Numbered from the stretch's first letter, positions 8,482-19,809 are shown. The stretch: 64,000 nucleotides of DNA from Cupriavidus lacunae (GCF_003353055.1 NZ_QKWJ01000014.1:65657-129656), one strand, 5' to 3'. The notes: a model not told the origin generated them from the sequence alone. Made by a program: numbers and translations.

Positions 8482-9762
8482 ATGGACATGGCAGAAATTC
8501 AAGTCATCAAGCAGCACCTGATCGATCCCGAGATCTGCATCCGCTGCAACACCTGCGAAGCGACCTGCCCGGTGGGCGCGATCACGCATGACTCGCGCAA
8601 CTATGTGGTCGATGCCGACAAGTGCAACCTGTGCATGGCCTGCATTTCGCCGTGCCCGACCGGCTCGATCGACAACTGGCGCGCCATGCCGCGGCTGCGT
8701 GCCTATAGCATCGAAGAGCAGCTGGGCTGGGATACGCTGCCGGAAGAACTGTCGCCGGAGCAACTGGCCGACCTGGCACCCGACGCCGACGTGCAGACCG
8801 CAGCGCCCGAAGCCGTCACGGCATCGCCGCTGGCCGGCACCGGCGAGGAAGTGTTCAACAGCGCCGGCTACGGCGCCACCGTGCCGCCCTGGTCCGCCGC
8901 GCACGCATACACCAACCTGTATGGCGCGAAATCCGCGCAGAAGACCATCACCGCCACCGTTACCGGCAACGTGCGCGTGACTGAAGTCGGCCGCGAGTAT
9001 GACACCCACCATATCGTGCTGGATTTTGGCTCGACGTCGTTCCCGGTGCTGGAAGGCCAGTCCATCGGCATCGTCCCGCCGGGCACCGACGCCAGCGGCC
9101 GCCCGCACCATGCGCGCCAGTATTCGATTGCCAGCCCGCGCAACGGCGAGCGGCCCGGCTACAACAACCTGTCGCTGACCATCAAGCGCGTGCTGCAGGA
9201 TCACGACGGCAATCCGGTGCGCGGCGTGGCCTCGAACTATATGTGCGACCTGCAGGTGGGCGACAAGGTGGAAGTGATCGGCCCGTTCGGCGCCAGCTTC
9301 CTGATGCCGAACCACCCGCGCTCCAACATCGTGATGATCTGCACCGGCACCGGCAGTGCACCGATGCGCGCCATGACCGAATGGCGGCGGCGTTTGCGCA
9401 AGGCCGGCAAGTTCGACGGCGGCAAGCTGATGCTGTTCTTCGGCGCGCGCACGCGCGAAGAGCTGCCTTACTTCGGCCCACTGCAGAACCTGCCCAGGGA
9501 TTTCATCGACATCAACCTGGCCTTCTCGCGCACCCCGGGGCAGCCCAGGCGCTATGTGCAGGACCTGATGCGCGAGCGTGCGGCGGATCTGGCCGCGCTG
9601 CTGGCTTCACCGGATACCTGCTTCTACGTGTGCGGGCTCAAGAGCATGGAGGAGGGCGTGGTGCTGGCCTTGCGCGACGTGGCGCAGCAGGCTGGGCTGA
9701 ACTGGGAGTCGTTGGCGGAGGGGATGAAGCGCGACGGGCGGCTGCATCTGGAAACTTACTAA
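8482..9762 (+). CDS. boxA: Benzoyl-CoA epoxidase reductase subunit BoxA
   Basis: A 426-residue reductase that passes electrons from NADPH through FAD and iron-sulfur clusters to BoxB. The N-terminus has two [4Fe-4S] motifs: Cys19, 22, 25, 29 and Cys48, 51, 54, 58. The rest is a ferredoxin-NADP+ reductase fold with [12 protein letters not shown] (FAD) and [14 protein letters not shown] (NADP). The ATG at 8482 follows TGGAGA; the longer open frame to the left only reads through the repeat. It ends ten bases before the end of the convergent paaX. Confidence 0.95.
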   Translation: MDMAEIQVIKQHLIDPEICIRCNTCEATCPVGAITHDSRNYVVDADKCNLCMACISPCPTGSIDNWRAMPRLRAYSIEEQLGWDTLPEELSPEQLADLAPDADVQTAAPEAVTASPLAGTGEEVFNSAGYGATVPPWSAAHAYTNLYGAKSAQKTITATVTGNVRVTEVGREYDTHHIVLDFGSTSFPVLEGQSIGIVPPGTDASGRPHHARQYSIASPRNGERPGYNNLSLTIKRVLQDHDGNPVRGVASNYMCDLQVGDKVEVIGPFGASFLMPNHPRSNIVMICTGTGSAPMRAMTEWRRRLRKAGKFDGGKLMLFFGARTREELPYFGPLQNLPRDFIDINLAFSRTPGQPRRYVQDLMRERAADLAALLASPDTCFYVCGLKSMEEGVVLALRDVAQQAGLNWESLAEGMKRDGRLHLETY

Positions 9763-9772
9763 CACAGGAGGC

Positions 9773-10693
9773 TCAAGCGTGCGTGAAGCGCTTGCGCAGC
9801 GCACGCTTCGCATCCACCAGCGCTCCATCCGCCACCTCAACCACCCCATGCAGGTAGGCCTCGCTCGCCTCCAGCAACGCCCCGTAGACCGCACTGCACA
9901 TCCCCCGCGCCGTGCGCCCCGGCCAGTCCGCCGGCAGCAGCACCTCGGGCAGGTTCGGGTCGCGCAGCAGCACGCGCCGGTACTCATGCACCAGCAGCGT
10001 CCGGACAAAGAAGGCATCCGCCGGCGCCAGCTGCGCCGCTTCTTCCGCGACCGGTGAAAAGCGCCGCAGCAATGCCTGCCAGGCGTCGGCCACGTCGCCC
10101 AGCTTGAAGGTCTGATGCATCAGCGCCTGCAGCGGCCGCAGCGAAAATGCCTCGAGGCTGCTGGCCTCCATTACCGCCACATACTCCTGCGCTCGTGCCG
10201 CCTGGATGATCTCGCGCAGCGAGGCCAGGTCGGCGTTGGGATGCGCCATCACCCCGGGCGCGATCGCGCCGAACCCTTCCCACAGCAATTCCCGCTTCAG
10301 CCGCTGCCGGACGGTGGCGCGTACGTCACCGCGCACCAGCACCAGCGTCCAGCGCCCGTCCCATTCGGGCGCATCGCCCGCATAGATGCGCTTGCCCGCG
10401 TGCAGCACGCGTTGCAGGCCGGCTTCAGACAGCCCGTAGTAGCTGCGCCGCCCGATGCGCGTGGCGGCCAGCCAGTCGTCGGCGGTGAGGCGGAAGGTGG
10501 CGGTGCGCACCAGCCGGTCATTGATGCCGAACGGCGCCGCCAGGCGGATCAGGCTGCCCAGCCAGACCGCCTGGGGTCGCGGCGCGACCACGTCGCCGAA
10601 CAGCGTCACCAGCATCGAGTTGGCGCCCAGCTTGAGCCCGCGTGCCAGCCGGGTCACGCGGGGGGAAACCGGATCGGGGTCGGGCGTCGCCAT
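9773..10693 (-). CDS. paaX: Phenylacetate degradation repressor PaaX
   Basis: A 306-residue PaaX-family repressor, known to leave its operator when it binds phenylacetyl-CoA. The N-terminal winged-helix region (about 20-95) includes NSMLVTLFGDVVAPRP and the GLSEAG turn; the C-terminal domain carries the conserved WDGRWTLVLV segment. CTGGAGA lies nine bases before the ATG at 10693. It is divergent from paaA, and a long-spaced inverted repeat covers both promoters, so autoregulation is likely. Confidence 0.94.
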   Translation of the reverse strand: MATPDPDPVSPRVTRLARGLKLGANSMLVTLFGDVVAPRPQAVWLGSLIRLAAPFGINDRLVRTATFRLTADDWLAATRIGRRSYYGLSEAGLQRVLHAGKRIYAGDAPEWDGRWTLVLVRGDVRATVRQRLKRELLWEGFGAIAPGVMAHPNADLASLREIIQAARAQEYVAVMEASSLEAFSLRPLQALMHQTFKLGDVADAWQALLRRFSPVAEEAAQLAPADAFFVRTLLVHEYRRVLLRDPNLPEVLLPADWPGRTARGMCSAVYGALLEASEAYLHGVVEVADGALVDAKRALRKRFTHA

Positions 10694-10708
10694 CGGCGAG
10701 TCTCCAGA

Positions 10709-10751
10709 AGTGATACACAAACGTCGATTGCTTGAATCAAATTGTATCACT
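10709..10751. promoter_or_regulatory. PaaX operator with overlapping divergent promoters
   Basis: Perfect inverted repeat AGTGATACA (10709-10717) and TGTATCACT (10743-10751) with a 25-base spacer, equivalent to TGATAC-N27-GTATCA. It resembles the long-spaced TGATTC/GAATCA operator I recall for E. coli PaaX. A leftward promoter (TTGATT 10740-10735, 17 bases, TGTATC 10717-10712) and a weak rightward one (TTGCTT 10728-10733, 17 bases, TACCAT 10751-10756) overlap it. Confidence 0.75.
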
Positions 10752-10823
10752 ACCATCCATTTCAACTTACGAGATTGACGCAGATCAAGACGTCGATCAC
10801 GGGCAAAACAGGTGGAGCAAACG

Positions 10824-11810
<987 letters not shown>

Positions 11811-11865
11811 CTCCGCGGCGCACGGCGCCGCTACCCATCGAACCCGCATCACACAGGAGGTTGCC

Positions 11866-12147
11866 ATGAAAGAGTGGCCGCTTTGGGAGATCTTTATCCG
11901 CAGCCAGCACGGCCTGGCCCACAAGCACGTGGGCAGCCTGCACGCGCCCGACGGCGAAATGGCGATCAACAATGCCCGCGACGTCTACACGCGCCGCAAT
12001 GAGGGCGTCAGCGTCTGGGTGGTCAAGGCCGCCGACGTGGTCGCCAGCAGCCCCGGCGACAAGGGCCCGCTGTTCGAGCCCGCCAACAGCAAGGTCTACC
12101 GCCATCCGACGTTCTTCCCGATGCCGGAAGCCGTCAAGCACATCTGA
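11866..12147 (+). CDS. paaB: 1,2-phenylacetyl-CoA epoxidase subunit PaaB
   Basis: A 93-residue small subunit of the epoxidase complex; PaaB is known to be needed for activity and to bridge the complex. It begins KEWPLWEIFIRSQHGLAHKH, which is highly conserved in PaaB, and ends HPTFFPMPEAVKHI. CAGGAGG precedes the ATG. It lies 55 bases after paaA and 13 before paaC. Confidence 0.95.
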   Translation: MKEWPLWEIFIRSQHGLAHKHVGSLHAPDGEMAINNARDVYTRRNEGVSVWVVKAADVVASSPGDKGPLFEPANSKVYRHPTFFPMPEAVKHI

Positions 12148-12160
12148 CACGGCCTTCATC

Positions 12161-12913
12161 ATGGACAACCACAAGCTCGAATACCTGCTGCGCCTGGGCG
12201 ACACCACGCTGGTGCTCGGCCAGCGCCTGTCTGAATGGTGCGGCCGCGGCCCGGCGCTGGAAGAGGACATTGCGCTGACCAACGTCGCGCTCGACCTGGT
12301 CGGCCAGACCCGGCTGTGGCTGGGCTATGCCGCCGAGGTGGAGGGCGCTGGGCAAAACGCGGACCAGCTCGCCTACCTGCGCGACGCGCACCAGTTCCGC
12401 AACCTGCTGCTGGTGGAGCAGCCCAACGGCAGCTATGCCGACACGCTGGCGCGCCAGTTCCTGTTCGACACCTGGCACTACTTCGTGCTGGAGGGACTGC
12501 AGCGCTCCACCGACGCGCGCATCGCGGAAATCGCCGCCAAGTCGCTCAAGGAAGCGACCTATCACGTGCGCCGCAGCGCTGACCTGGTGGTGCGCCTGGG
12601 CGACGGCAGCGAAGAGAGCCACCGGCGCATGCAGGACGCCTTCGACGACCTGTGGATGTTCACCGGCGAGCTGTTCGAGGCCGACGCGGCCGAGGCCGCG
12701 CTGGTGCGCGACGGCGTGATTCCCGATCCGGCAATGCTGGCCGAGCCCTGGCAGCGCCACGTTGGCGAGGTGCTGGAAGAGGCCACGCTGCGCATGCCCG
12801 CCGGCCAGTGGGCGCAGAGCGGCGGCCGCCACGGCCGTCATACCGAACACCTCGGCTACCTGCTGGCCGAGATGCAGTTCCTGCAGCGCGCCTATCCCGG
12901 CGCGCAGTGGTGA
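12161..12913 (+). CDS. paaC: 1,2-phenylacetyl-CoA epoxidase subunit PaaC
   Basis: A 250-residue structural subunit with a ferritin-like fold, known to pair with PaaA but to lack a functional metal site. Conserved elements include YLLRLGDTTLVLGQRLSEW, ALTNVALDLVGQTRL and SLKEATYHVRRSADLVVRLG. No strong ribosome site is seen, so translation may be coupled to paaB. Its TGA is adjacent to the paaD start region. Confidence 0.95.
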   Translation: MDNHKLEYLLRLGDTTLVLGQRLSEWCGRGPALEEDIALTNVALDLVGQTRLWLGYAAEVEGAGQNADQLAYLRDAHQFRNLLLVEQPNGSYADTLARQFLFDTWHYFVLEGLQRSTDARIAEIAAKSLKEATYHVRRSADLVVRLGDGSEESHRRMQDAFDDLWMFTGELFEADAAEAALVRDGVIPDPAMLAEPWQRHVGEVLEEATLRMPAGQWAQSGGRHGRHTEHLGYLLAEMQFLQRAYPGAQW

Positions 12914-12918
12914 TCCCC

Positions 12919-13434
12919 ATGAACGCGCAAGCACTGGCACGCCCCGCCGTCGAACAGGTCTGGAGCTGGCTCGATACGGTGCCCGATCCGGAGATCCCGG
13001 TGATTTCCGTGGTGGACCTTGGGATCGTGCGCGAGGTGGCGTGGGTGGACGATGCCTGCGTCGTCACCATTACGCCGACTTACTCCGGCTGCCCGGCGAT
13101 GACCGTGATCCGCGAAGGCATCGAAAGCGCGCTCGCCGCGCAGGGCGTGGATGCCGTGCGCGTGGAAACCCGGCTCGCGCCGGCCTGGACCACCGACTGG
13201 ATGACCCCGCGCGGCAAGGCCAGCCTGGCTGGCTACGGCATCGCGCCACCGGCGCAGCGGGTGATCGACATCAGCGGCATCAGCCGCAGGGCGGCCCCGG
13301 CGCTGGTGGTGGCCTGCCCGCATTGCGGCTCGCGCCAGACACGGCTGGTCAGCCAGTTCGGCTCGACCGCTTGCAAGGCCCTGTACCGCTGCGGCGACTG
13401 CAAGGAACCGTTCGATTACTTCAAGGCGCACTGA
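12919..13434 (+). CDS. paaD: PaaD, iron-sulfur maturation factor of the epoxidase
   Basis: A 171-residue MIP18/SufT-like protein thought to mature the iron-sulfur cluster of PaaE. The N-terminal DUF59 domain shows VPDPEIPVISVVDLGIVR and TYSGCPAM. The C-terminus is a four-Cys zinc ribbon (CPHCGSRQT, then CKALYRCGDCKEPF). A GTG at 12910, overlapping the paaC stop, is a possible alternative start. It sits between paaC and paaE as in other paa operons. Confidence 0.93.
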   Translation: MNAQALARPAVEQVWSWLDTVPDPEIPVISVVDLGIVREVAWVDDACVVTITPTYSGCPAMTVIREGIESALAAQGVDAVRVETRLAPAWTTDWMTPRGKASLAGYGIAPPAQRVIDISGISRRAAPALVVACPHCGSRQTRLVSQFGSTACKALYRCGDCKEPFDYFKAH

Positions 13435-13453
13435 GCCGGACCGAGGTAGTGAG

Positions 13454-14530
13454 ATGAGCAAATTCCATGAACTGACGGTGGCCTCGGTCACCCGCGAAAC
13501 CCGCGACGCCGTGGCCGTGACCTTTGCCGTACCCGATGAGCTGGCGGATACCTACCGCTACGTGCAGGGCCAGCACCTGACGCTGCGCGCCGGCATCGAC
13601 GGCGAGGACGTGCGCCGCTCGTACTCGATCTGCGCGGCGGTGCAGGACGAACAGCTGCGCGTCGCGATCAAGCGCGTCGACGGCGGCCTGTTCTCCAACT
13701 GGGCCAACGAACAGCTGCAGCCCGGCATGAAGCTGGAAGTGATGCCGCCGTCCGGCCACTTCCACGTGCCGCTGTCCGAATCCAACACAAAGCACTACGT
13801 GGCATTCGCCGCCGGCAGCGGCATCACGCCGATGCTGTCGATCATCAAGACTACCTTGCAGGCCGAGCCGGAAAGCCGCTTCACGCTGTTCTACGGCAAC
13901 CGCGCCTCATCGTCCGTGCTGTTCAAGGAAGAGCTGGAAGACCTGAAGGACACCTACCTGCAGCGCTTCAACCTGGTGTTCGTGCTCAGCCGCGAGCAGT
14001 TGGATATCGACCTGTTCAACGGCCGTATCGACGGCGAAAAGGTCAATGCCTTGCTCAAGCACTGGGTCAAACCACAGGACATCGACGTCGCCTTTATCTG
14101 CGGCCCGCATTCGATGATGGAAGAGGTGTCGCAGGCCCTGCTCGCCAACGGCGTCGACAAGGCCCGCATCAAGCGCGAGCTGTTCGCCACCAGCATCCCG
14201 TCGGCACGTCCGCCCGCGCATGCGCACAAGCAGGTGGGCCAGCAGCAGTGCGAGGTCACGGTGATCCAGGACGGACGCACGCGTTCCTTCACCCTGGAGA
14301 AAAACAAGGAAACCGTGCTGGATGCCGCGCTGGCGCAAGGCATCGAGCTTCCGTACTCGTGCAAGGGCGGGGTCTGTTCGACCTGCCGCTGCAAGCGCAT
14401 TGAAGGCGAAGTCGACATGGACGTCAACTTTGCACTGGAAGACTATGAAGTCGCGCGCGGCTTCATCCTGAGCTGCCAGAGCTACGCCGTCAGCGACAAG
14501 CTGGTGATCGATTTCGATCAGGAAACCTGA
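13454..14530 (+). CDS. paaE: 1,2-phenylacetyl-CoA epoxidase reductase PaaE
   Basis: A 358-residue reductase that delivers NADPH electrons to PaaA. Domain order: an FAD-binding barrel with RRSYSICAAV, an NAD(P)-binding part with FAAGSGITPM, and a C-terminal plant-type [2Fe-2S] ferredoxin with CKGGVCSTCRC. GAGGTAGTGAG precedes the ATG. The order is like class IA reductases and the reverse of the N-terminal ferredoxin reductase encoded at 53193. Confidence 0.95.
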   Translation: MSKFHELTVASVTRETRDAVAVTFAVPDELADTYRYVQGQHLTLRAGIDGEDVRRSYSICAAVQDEQLRVAIKRVDGGLFSNWANEQLQPGMKLEVMPPSGHFHVPLSESNTKHYVAFAAGSGITPMLSIIKTTLQAEPESRFTLFYGNRASSSVLFKEELEDLKDTYLQRFNLVFVLSREQLDIDLFNGRIDGEKVNALLKHWVKPQDIDVAFICGPHSMMEEVSQALLANGVDKARIKRELFATSIPSARPPAHAHKQVGQQQCEVTVIQDGRTRSFTLEKNKETVLDAALAQGIELPYSCKGGVCSTCRCKRIEGEVDMDVNFALEDYEVARGFILSCQSYAVSDKLVIDFDQET

Positions 14531-14588
14531 GGCGTTTCCTGCAGCCATCCCTACAAACTCAGAAACAGTATCGCCCCCGGAGCAAGCC

Positions 14589-16253
14589 GTGTCCCATCCG
14601 TTTTTCGAGCGCCACCAGGCGCTGCTGGAACAAGCCACCCAAGCCATCGCCGAACGCGGCTACTGGAGCCCGTTCACCGAAATGCCGAGCCCGAAGGCCT
14701 ACGGCGAAACAGCCAACGCCGACGGCAAGGCCGCCTTCGAGGCCCGCCTGAACCAGCCGTTCGCGCTGTCGCAGCCGGGCACCGTCGGCCAGGCCGGCAA
14801 GGAAGTCTCGCCCTACGGCCCGGAGCTGGGCATCAGCTATCCGAAGCCCGACCTCGACCAGCTCTTTGCCGGCGTGGCCGAAGGCATGCCCGCGTGGCGC
14901 AAGGCCGGGCCGCAAGCCTGGGTCGGCGTCTCGCTGGAAATCCTGCAGCGCCTGAACCGCCGCAGCTTCGAGATTGCCTACGCGGTCATGCACACCACCG
15001 GCCAGGCCTTCATGATGGCCTTCCAGGCCGGCGGCCCGCACGCGCAGGACCGCGGGCTGGAGGCCGTGGCCTACGCCTGGGACGAGATGCACCGCATCCC
15101 TAAGCAGGCCATCTGGGAGAAGCCGCAGGGCAAGAACGAGCCGCTGCGCATGGAAAAGCGCTACACCGTGGTGCCGCGCGGCGTGGGCCTGGTGATCGGC
15201 TGCTGCACCTTCCCGACCTGGAACGGCTATCCGGGCCTGTTTGCCAACCTGGCGACCGGCAATGCGGTGGTGGTCAAGCCGCACCCGGGCGCGATCCTGC
15301 CGCTGGCGATCACCGTCGAGGTGGCGCGCGAGGTGCTGCAGGAAGCCGGCTTCGATCCGAATCTGGTCACGCTGGTGGCCAACGACCCGACCGAGCGCAT
15401 GGCGTCGAAGCTGGCGCTGCGCCCGGAAGTGCGCCTGATCGACTTTACCGGCAGCACGGCCAACGGCGACTGGCTGGAGCGCAACGCGCACCAGGCGCAG
15501 GTCTACACCGAGAAGGCCGGCGTCAACCAGATCGTGATCGACGCGACCAGCGACTTCAAGGGCATGGTGCGCAATATCGCGTTCTCGCTGGCGCTGTACT
15601 CCGGCCAGATGTGCACGGCGCCGCAGAACATCTACGTGCCGAAGGACGGTATCGATACGCCGGAAGGGCGCGTCAGCTTCGACCAGGTCGCCACGGCCAT
15701 CGGCGAAGCGGTCGGCAAGCTGACCGGCGATGCGACCAAGGCGGTGGAGCTGCTGGGCGCGATCCAGAACGACGGTGTGGTGGAACGTATCGAATCGTCG
15801 CGCGCGCTCGGCGAGATCGTCGCCGACAGCCGCGTGCTGGAACACCCTGAGTTCCCCGGCGCGCGCATCCGCACGCCGCTGGTGCTGAAGGTGGATGCCA
15901 GCGACGAGGGCAAGATCATGCAGGAGCTGTTCGGCCCGATCTCGTTCATCGTTGCCACCGACAGCACCGCGCACAGCATCGCGCTGGCGCACCGCGGCGC
16001 GAAGGAACACGGGGCGTTGACGTTGTCTGCCTATACGACGGATGCAGGCGTGACCCAAGCCATCCGCGATGCCGCCGAAGACGCCGGCGTGGCCCTGTCG
16101 CTGAACCTGACCGGCGGCGTGTTCGTCAACCAGTCGGCGGCGTTCAGCGACTTCCATGCCACCGGTGCCAACCCGGCGGCCAATGCGTCGCTGTCGGATT
16201 CCGCCTTCGTCGCCAACCGTTTCCGCGTCGTCCAGAGCCGTTCGCATATCTGA
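14589..16253 (+). CDS. paaN: Phenylacetate degradation aldehyde dehydrogenase PaaN
   Basis: A 554-residue aldehyde dehydrogenase of the type annotated as PaaN in betaproteobacterial paa operons. Visible motifs are GCCTFPTWNGYPGL, DFTGSTANGDW and the catalytic Cys in SGQMCTAPQN. Unlike bifunctional PaaZ it has no C-terminal MaoC hydratase domain, so ring hydrolysis of the oxepin must be done elsewhere. A GTG start at 14589 is supported by CGGAG before it. Its exact substrate is not settled for this subfamily. Confidence 0.85.
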   Translation: MSHPFFERHQALLEQATQAIAERGYWSPFTEMPSPKAYGETANADGKAAFEARLNQPFALSQPGTVGQAGKEVSPYGPELGISYPKPDLDQLFAGVAEGMPAWRKAGPQAWVGVSLEILQRLNRRSFEIAYAVMHTTGQAFMMAFQAGGPHAQDRGLEAVAYAWDEMHRIPKQAIWEKPQGKNEPLRMEKRYTVVPRGVGLVIGCCTFPTWNGYPGLFANLATGNAVVVKPHPGAILPLAITVEVAREVLQEAGFDPNLVTLVANDPTERMASKLALRPEVRLIDFTGSTANGDWLERNAHQAQVYTEKAGVNQIVIDATSDFKGMVRNIAFSLALYSGQMCTAPQNIYVPKDGIDTPEGRVSFDQVATAIGEAVGKLTGDATKAVELLGAIQNDGVVERIESSRALGEIVADSRVLEHPEFPGARIRTPLVLKVDASDEGKIMQELFGPISFIVATDSTAHSIALAHRGAKEHGALTLSAYTTDAGVTQAIRDAAEDAGVALSLNLTGGVFVNQSAAFSDFHATGANPAANASLSDSAFVANRFRVVQSRSHI

Positions 16254-16331
16254 CCCAGGGGTTGCAGTCGCAGTACCCGGCGCCGGCCCCCCCTTTGCTC
16301 GCGGCGCCATCATAACGAGATGGAGTAGACA

Positions 16332-17681
16332 ATGGTTCAACGCATCCCCAACCCCAACGAGCTGGAGCCGATCGAACGCGCCAGCCGCGACGAACTGCAG
16401 GCGCTGCAGCTGGAACGGCTGAAATGGAGCGTGCGCCATGCCTATGACAACGTGCCGCACTACCGCAAGGCCTTTGCCGCGGCGGGGGTGCATCCGGACG
16501 ACCTGCAGTCGCTGTCGGACCTGGCGAAGTTTCCGTTCCTGACCAAGCAGGACCTGCGCGACAACTATCCCTTCGGCATGTTCGCCGTGCCGCGCGAGAA
16601 GGTGGCGCGCGTGCACGCGTCGAGCGGCACCACCGGCAAGCCCACGGTGGTCGGCTATACCGCGAAGGACATCGATACCTGGGCCGGCGTGGTGGCGCGC
16701 TCCATCCGCGCAGCGGGCGGCCGCGCCGGCGACCTGGTCCATGTCAGCTATGGCTACGGCCTGTTCACGGGCGGCCTTGGCGCGCACTACGGCGCGGAGA
16801 AGGCCGGCTGCACGGTGATCCCGATGTCCGGCGGCCAGACCGAGAAACAGGTACAGCTGATCCGCGAGTTCCAGCCCAACATCATCATGGTCACGCCGTC
16901 GTACATGCTGAACCTGATCGAGGAGATGGAGCGCCAGGGCATGGACCCGTCGGAAAGCTCGCTCAAGGTCGGTATCTTCGGCGCCGAGCCGTGGACCGAC
17001 GCGATGCGCGCCGAGATCGAGGCTCGCGCCGGCATCGACGCGGTGGACATCTACGGCCTGTCCGAAGTCATGGGCCCGGGCGTGGCCTGCGAATGCATCG
17101 AGAGCAAGGATGGCCCGGTGATCTGGGAAGACCACTTCTACGCCGAGATTATCGACCCGGTTACCGGCGAGGTGCTGCCGGATGGCGAAGAGGGCGAACT
17201 GGTGTTCACTTCGCTGACCAAGGAGGCGCTTCCGGTGATCCGCTACCGCACGCGCGACCTCACGCGCCTGCTGCCGCCGACGTCGCGATCGATGCGCCGC
17301 ATCGGCAAGATCACCGGCCGCTCGGACGACATGCTGATCATCCGCGGCGTGAACGTGTTCCCGTCGCAGATCGAGGAGCTGATCCTGAAGTCGCCGGCAC
17401 TGGCGCCGCAATACCAGCTGGTGGTGACCCGCGACGGCCACCTCGACGAGCTGGAAGTGCGGGTCGAAGCGCGGCCCGAGCGTTCGGCGTCGCTGTGCGC
17501 CGACGACCGCGCGACGCTGGAGCGCGAGCTGAAGGAGCAGATCAAGACCTATGTGGGCGTGACCACGCACGTGCAGGTGGTGGATGCGGAAGGCATCGAG
17601 CGCACCACTGTCGGCAAGGCCAGGCGCGTGCTGGACATGCGGCCGAAGGTCACGCACGAGCAGCCGGTCGGCGCGATCTGA
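16332..17681 (+). CDS. paaK: Phenylacetate-CoA ligase
   Basis: A 449-residue AMP-forming ligase that activates phenylacetate to phenylacetyl-CoA, the PaaX effector and PaaA substrate. The P-loop [15 protein letters not shown] is near residues 97-111, and [10 protein letters not shown] and [16 protein letters not shown] are typical of PaaK. TGGAG precedes the ATG. It closes the core paa genes here; paaF, paaG, paaH, paaI and paaJ are not in the window. Confidence 0.95.
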   Translation: MVQRIPNPNELEPIERASRDELQALQLERLKWSVRHAYDNVPHYRKAFAAAGVHPDDLQSLSDLAKFPFLTKQDLRDNYPFGMFAVPREKVARVHASSGTTGKPTVVGYTAKDIDTWAGVVARSIRAAGGRAGDLVHVSYGYGLFTGGLGAHYGAEKAGCTVIPMSGGQTEKQVQLIREFQPNIIMVTPSYMLNLIEEMERQGMDPSESSLKVGIFGAEPWTDAMRAEIEARAGIDAVDIYGLSEVMGPGVACECIESKDGPVIWEDHFYAEIIDPVTGEVLPDGEEGELVFTSLTKEALPVIRYRTRDLTRLLPPTSRSMRRIGKITGRSDDMLIIRGVNVFPSQIEELILKSPALAPQYQLVVTRDGHLDELEVRVEARPERSASLCADDRATLERELKEQIKTYVGVTTHVQVVDAEGIERTTVGKARRVLDMRPKVTHEQPVGAI

Positions 17682-17714
17682 AGCGCCATTTTCTACCGCC
17701 GCCCTATGCGGACG

Positions 17715-17745
17715 CTCCCCTCTCCCGCGAAGTGGGAGAGGGGAG
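17715..17745. repeat. REP-like hairpin repeat, copy 2
   Basis: CTCCCCTCTCCC, a 7-base loop and GGGAGAGGGGAG: perfect 12-base arms with the same CCCCTCTCCC core as the copies at 8371, 60291 and 60387, but without the terminal GC pair. It lies between paaK and the DUF485 gene. Confidence 0.75.
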
Positions 17746-17839
17746 AACACCGCCGACGGATTCAAAGCACCAACAATTCATCCAACGATGGCGCCCACCC
17801 AGAGGCGCCACGCCAACCCCTGCGCCAAAGGAGACAATC

Positions 17840-18148
17840 ATGGACGCGCGACAACTGGATGCCATCCAGAACCACCCCGATTTCATCCGGCTCACCAGCG
17901 GGCGGGCCCGCCTGGGCTGGTCGCTGACGCTGGTGATGCTGACAATCTACTTCGGTTTCATCCTGCTGCTGGCGTTCTCGCCGGCCACGCTTGGCGCGCC
18001 GCTCGGCGCAGGTGTCATGACGGTGGGTATTCCCGTGGGCGTGGCGGTGATCTTCGCGGCCGTGATGCTGACCGGGATCTACGTGTACCGGGCCAACCGC
18101 GACCTGGACCCGCTCAACGAGCGCGTGCGCAAGGAGTGCAAAGCATGA
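17840..18148 (+). CDS. DUF485 small membrane protein (YjcH-like)
   Basis: A 102-residue protein with two transmembrane helices (about 26-48 and 56-80) and the conserved start [22 protein letters not shown]485 proteins normally precede ActP-type sodium/solute symporters and probably assist them. AAAGGAGA precedes the ATG, and its stop overlaps the symporter start (ATGA), so the two are translationally coupled. Confidence 0.9.
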   Translation: MDARQLDAIQNHPDFIRLTSGRARLGWSLTLVMLTIYFGFILLLAFSPATLGAPLGAGVMTVGIPVGVAVIFAAVMLTGIYVYRANRDLDPLNERVRKECKA

Positions 18149-19809
18149 AGCCGGTATTCCGTTTCTTGCCCGTGTTTTTCATGGACCTTGCGAGCACCGC
18201 CGCACTGGCCGCGCCCGCGATCCAGGGCGAAGCCGCGCGCCGGCCGCTGAACTGGAGCGCCATCCTGATGTTCCTGCTGTTCGTGCTCTTCACGCTCGGC
18301 ATCACGCGCTGGGCCGCGCGGCGCACGCGCTCGGCGTCGGACTTCTATGCCGCCGGCGGTGGCCTCACCGGGTTCCAGAACGGCCTGGCGATCGCCGGCG
18401 ACATGGTCTCGGCGGCCTCCTTCCTGGGCATCTCCGCCATGATGTTCGACAAGGGCTATGACGGACTGATCTACGCACTGGGCGTGGTCGCCGGCTGGCC
18501 GATCATCCTGTTCATCGTCGCCGAACGGCTGCGCAACCTCGGCCGCTATACCTTCGCCGATGTGGTGTCGTACCGCCTGGCGCAGAAGCCGGTGCGTATT
18601 ACTGCCGCCTGCGGCACGCTGACCGTGGTGATCATGTACCTGGTGGCGCAGATGGTCGGTGCCGGCAAGCTGATCGAGCTGTTGTTCGGCACCAGCTATG
18701 AATCGGCGGTGGTGATCGTCGGCCTGCTGATGGTGCTGTACGTGATGTTCGGCGGCATGCTGGCGACTACCTGGGTGCAGATCATCAAGGCTGCGCTGCT
18801 GCTGGGCGGGGTGACCTTCATGGCCATCATGGTGCTCGCGTATTTCGGCTTCAGCCCCGAAGCCATGTTCGCCGGCGCGGCCAAGGTGCATGAGAAGGGC
18901 CTGGCGATCCTGTCGCCGGGCGGGCTGGTGTCCAACCCGGTCGATGCCATCTCACTCGGTGTCGGGATGATGTTCGGCACGGCCGGCCTGCCGCACATCC
19001 TGATGCGCTTCTTCACGGTGGCGGATGCCCGCGAGGCGCGCAAGTCCGTGCTCTACGCGACTGGCTTCATCGGCTACTTCTACCTGCTGATCCTGGTGGT
19101 GGGCTTCGGCGCGATCGTGATGGTGGGCGCCGACCCGGCCTATCGCGATGCGGCCGGCAAGATCATCGGCGGCAGCAATATGGTGGCGGTGCACCTGTCG
19201 CATGCGATCGGTGGCGACCTGTTCCTGGGCTTTATCTCGGCGGTGGCGTTCGCGACCATCCTGGCGGTGGTGGCGGGCCTGGCCCTGTCGGGCGCGTCGG
19301 CTGTCTCGCACGACCTGTACGCCAACGTGTTCCGCCGCGGACAGGCCAGCGAGAAGGACGAGATCCGCGTATCGAAGGCGGCCACGCTGGTGATCGGCGT
19401 GCTGGCGATGGTGCTGGGCGTGATGTTCGAGAAGCAGAACATCGCCTTCCTGTCAGGGCTGGTGCTGGCGATCGCGGCCTCGGTCAACTTCCCGGTGCTG
19501 CTCCTGTCGATGTTCTGGAAAGGGCTGACCACGCGCGGCGCGGTGGCGGGCAGCCTGGCCGGGCTGGCCTCGGCGGTGGCGCTGCTGGTGCTGGGCCCGA
19601 CCGTCTGGGTCGGCATCCTGCACCACGCCAAGCCGGTCTTCCCGTATGCCAATCCGGCGCTGTTCTCGATGACGCTGGCCTTTGCCTGCGCCTGGCTGGT
19701 GTCGGTGCTCGACCGCTCGGCGCAGGCGAGCGCCGAGCGCCAGCGTTATGGCGCGCAGTTCGTGCGTGCCATGACCGGCATCGGCGCGACCGGCGCCAGC
19801 CAGCACTAG
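18145..19809 (+). CDS. Sodium:solute symporter (ActP/PaaL-like), probable phenylacetate permease
   Basis: A 554-residue SSS-family transporter with an N-terminal signal-like helix and about 13 membrane helices. Family motifs include [20 protein letters not shown] and [15 protein letters not shown]. By sequence it looks like the acetate symporter ActP, but it ends the paa gene run and Pseudomonas PaaL, a phenylacetate permease, belongs to the same family. I therefore favour phenylacetate uptake. It converges on the EF-G-like gene. Confidence 0.85.
   Translation: MKPVFRFLPVFFMDLASTAALAAPAIQGEAARRPLNWSAILMFLLFVLFTLGITRWAARRTRSASDFYAAGGGLTGFQNGLAIAGDMVSAASFLGISAMMFDKGYDGLIYALGVVAGWPIILFIVAERLRNLGRYTFADVVSYRLAQKPVRITAACGTLTVVIMYLVAQMVGAGKLIELLFGTSYESAVVIVGLLMVLYVMFGGMLATTWVQIIKAALLLGGVTFMAIMVLAYFGFSPEAMFAGAAKVHEKGLAILSPGGLVSNPVDAISLGVGMMFGTAGLPHILMRFFTVADAREARKSVLYATGFIGYFYLLILVVGFGAIVMVGADPAYRDAAGKIIGGSNMVAVHLSHAIGGDLFLGFISAVAFATILAVVAGLALSGASAVSHDLYANVFRRGQASEKDEIRVSKAATLVIGVLAMVLGVMFEKQNIAFLSGLVLAIAASVNFPVLLLSMFWKGLTTRGAVAGSLAGLASAVALLVLGPTVWVGILHHAKPVFPYANPALFSMTLAFACAWLVSVLDRSAQASAERQRYGAQFVRAMTGIGATGASQH

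Noticed and set aside
14559..17765. 1068-codon open frame on the minus strand
   Set aside because: It lies opposite paaN and paaK, has Arg/His/Ala-rich low-complexity sequence and no family resemblance; it is a product of high GC codon bias.
18145..19809. Firm naming of the symporter as acetate permease ActP
   Set aside because: Sequence alone would allow it, but its position in the paa genes and the existence of the related phenylacetate permease PaaL make acetate only one option.
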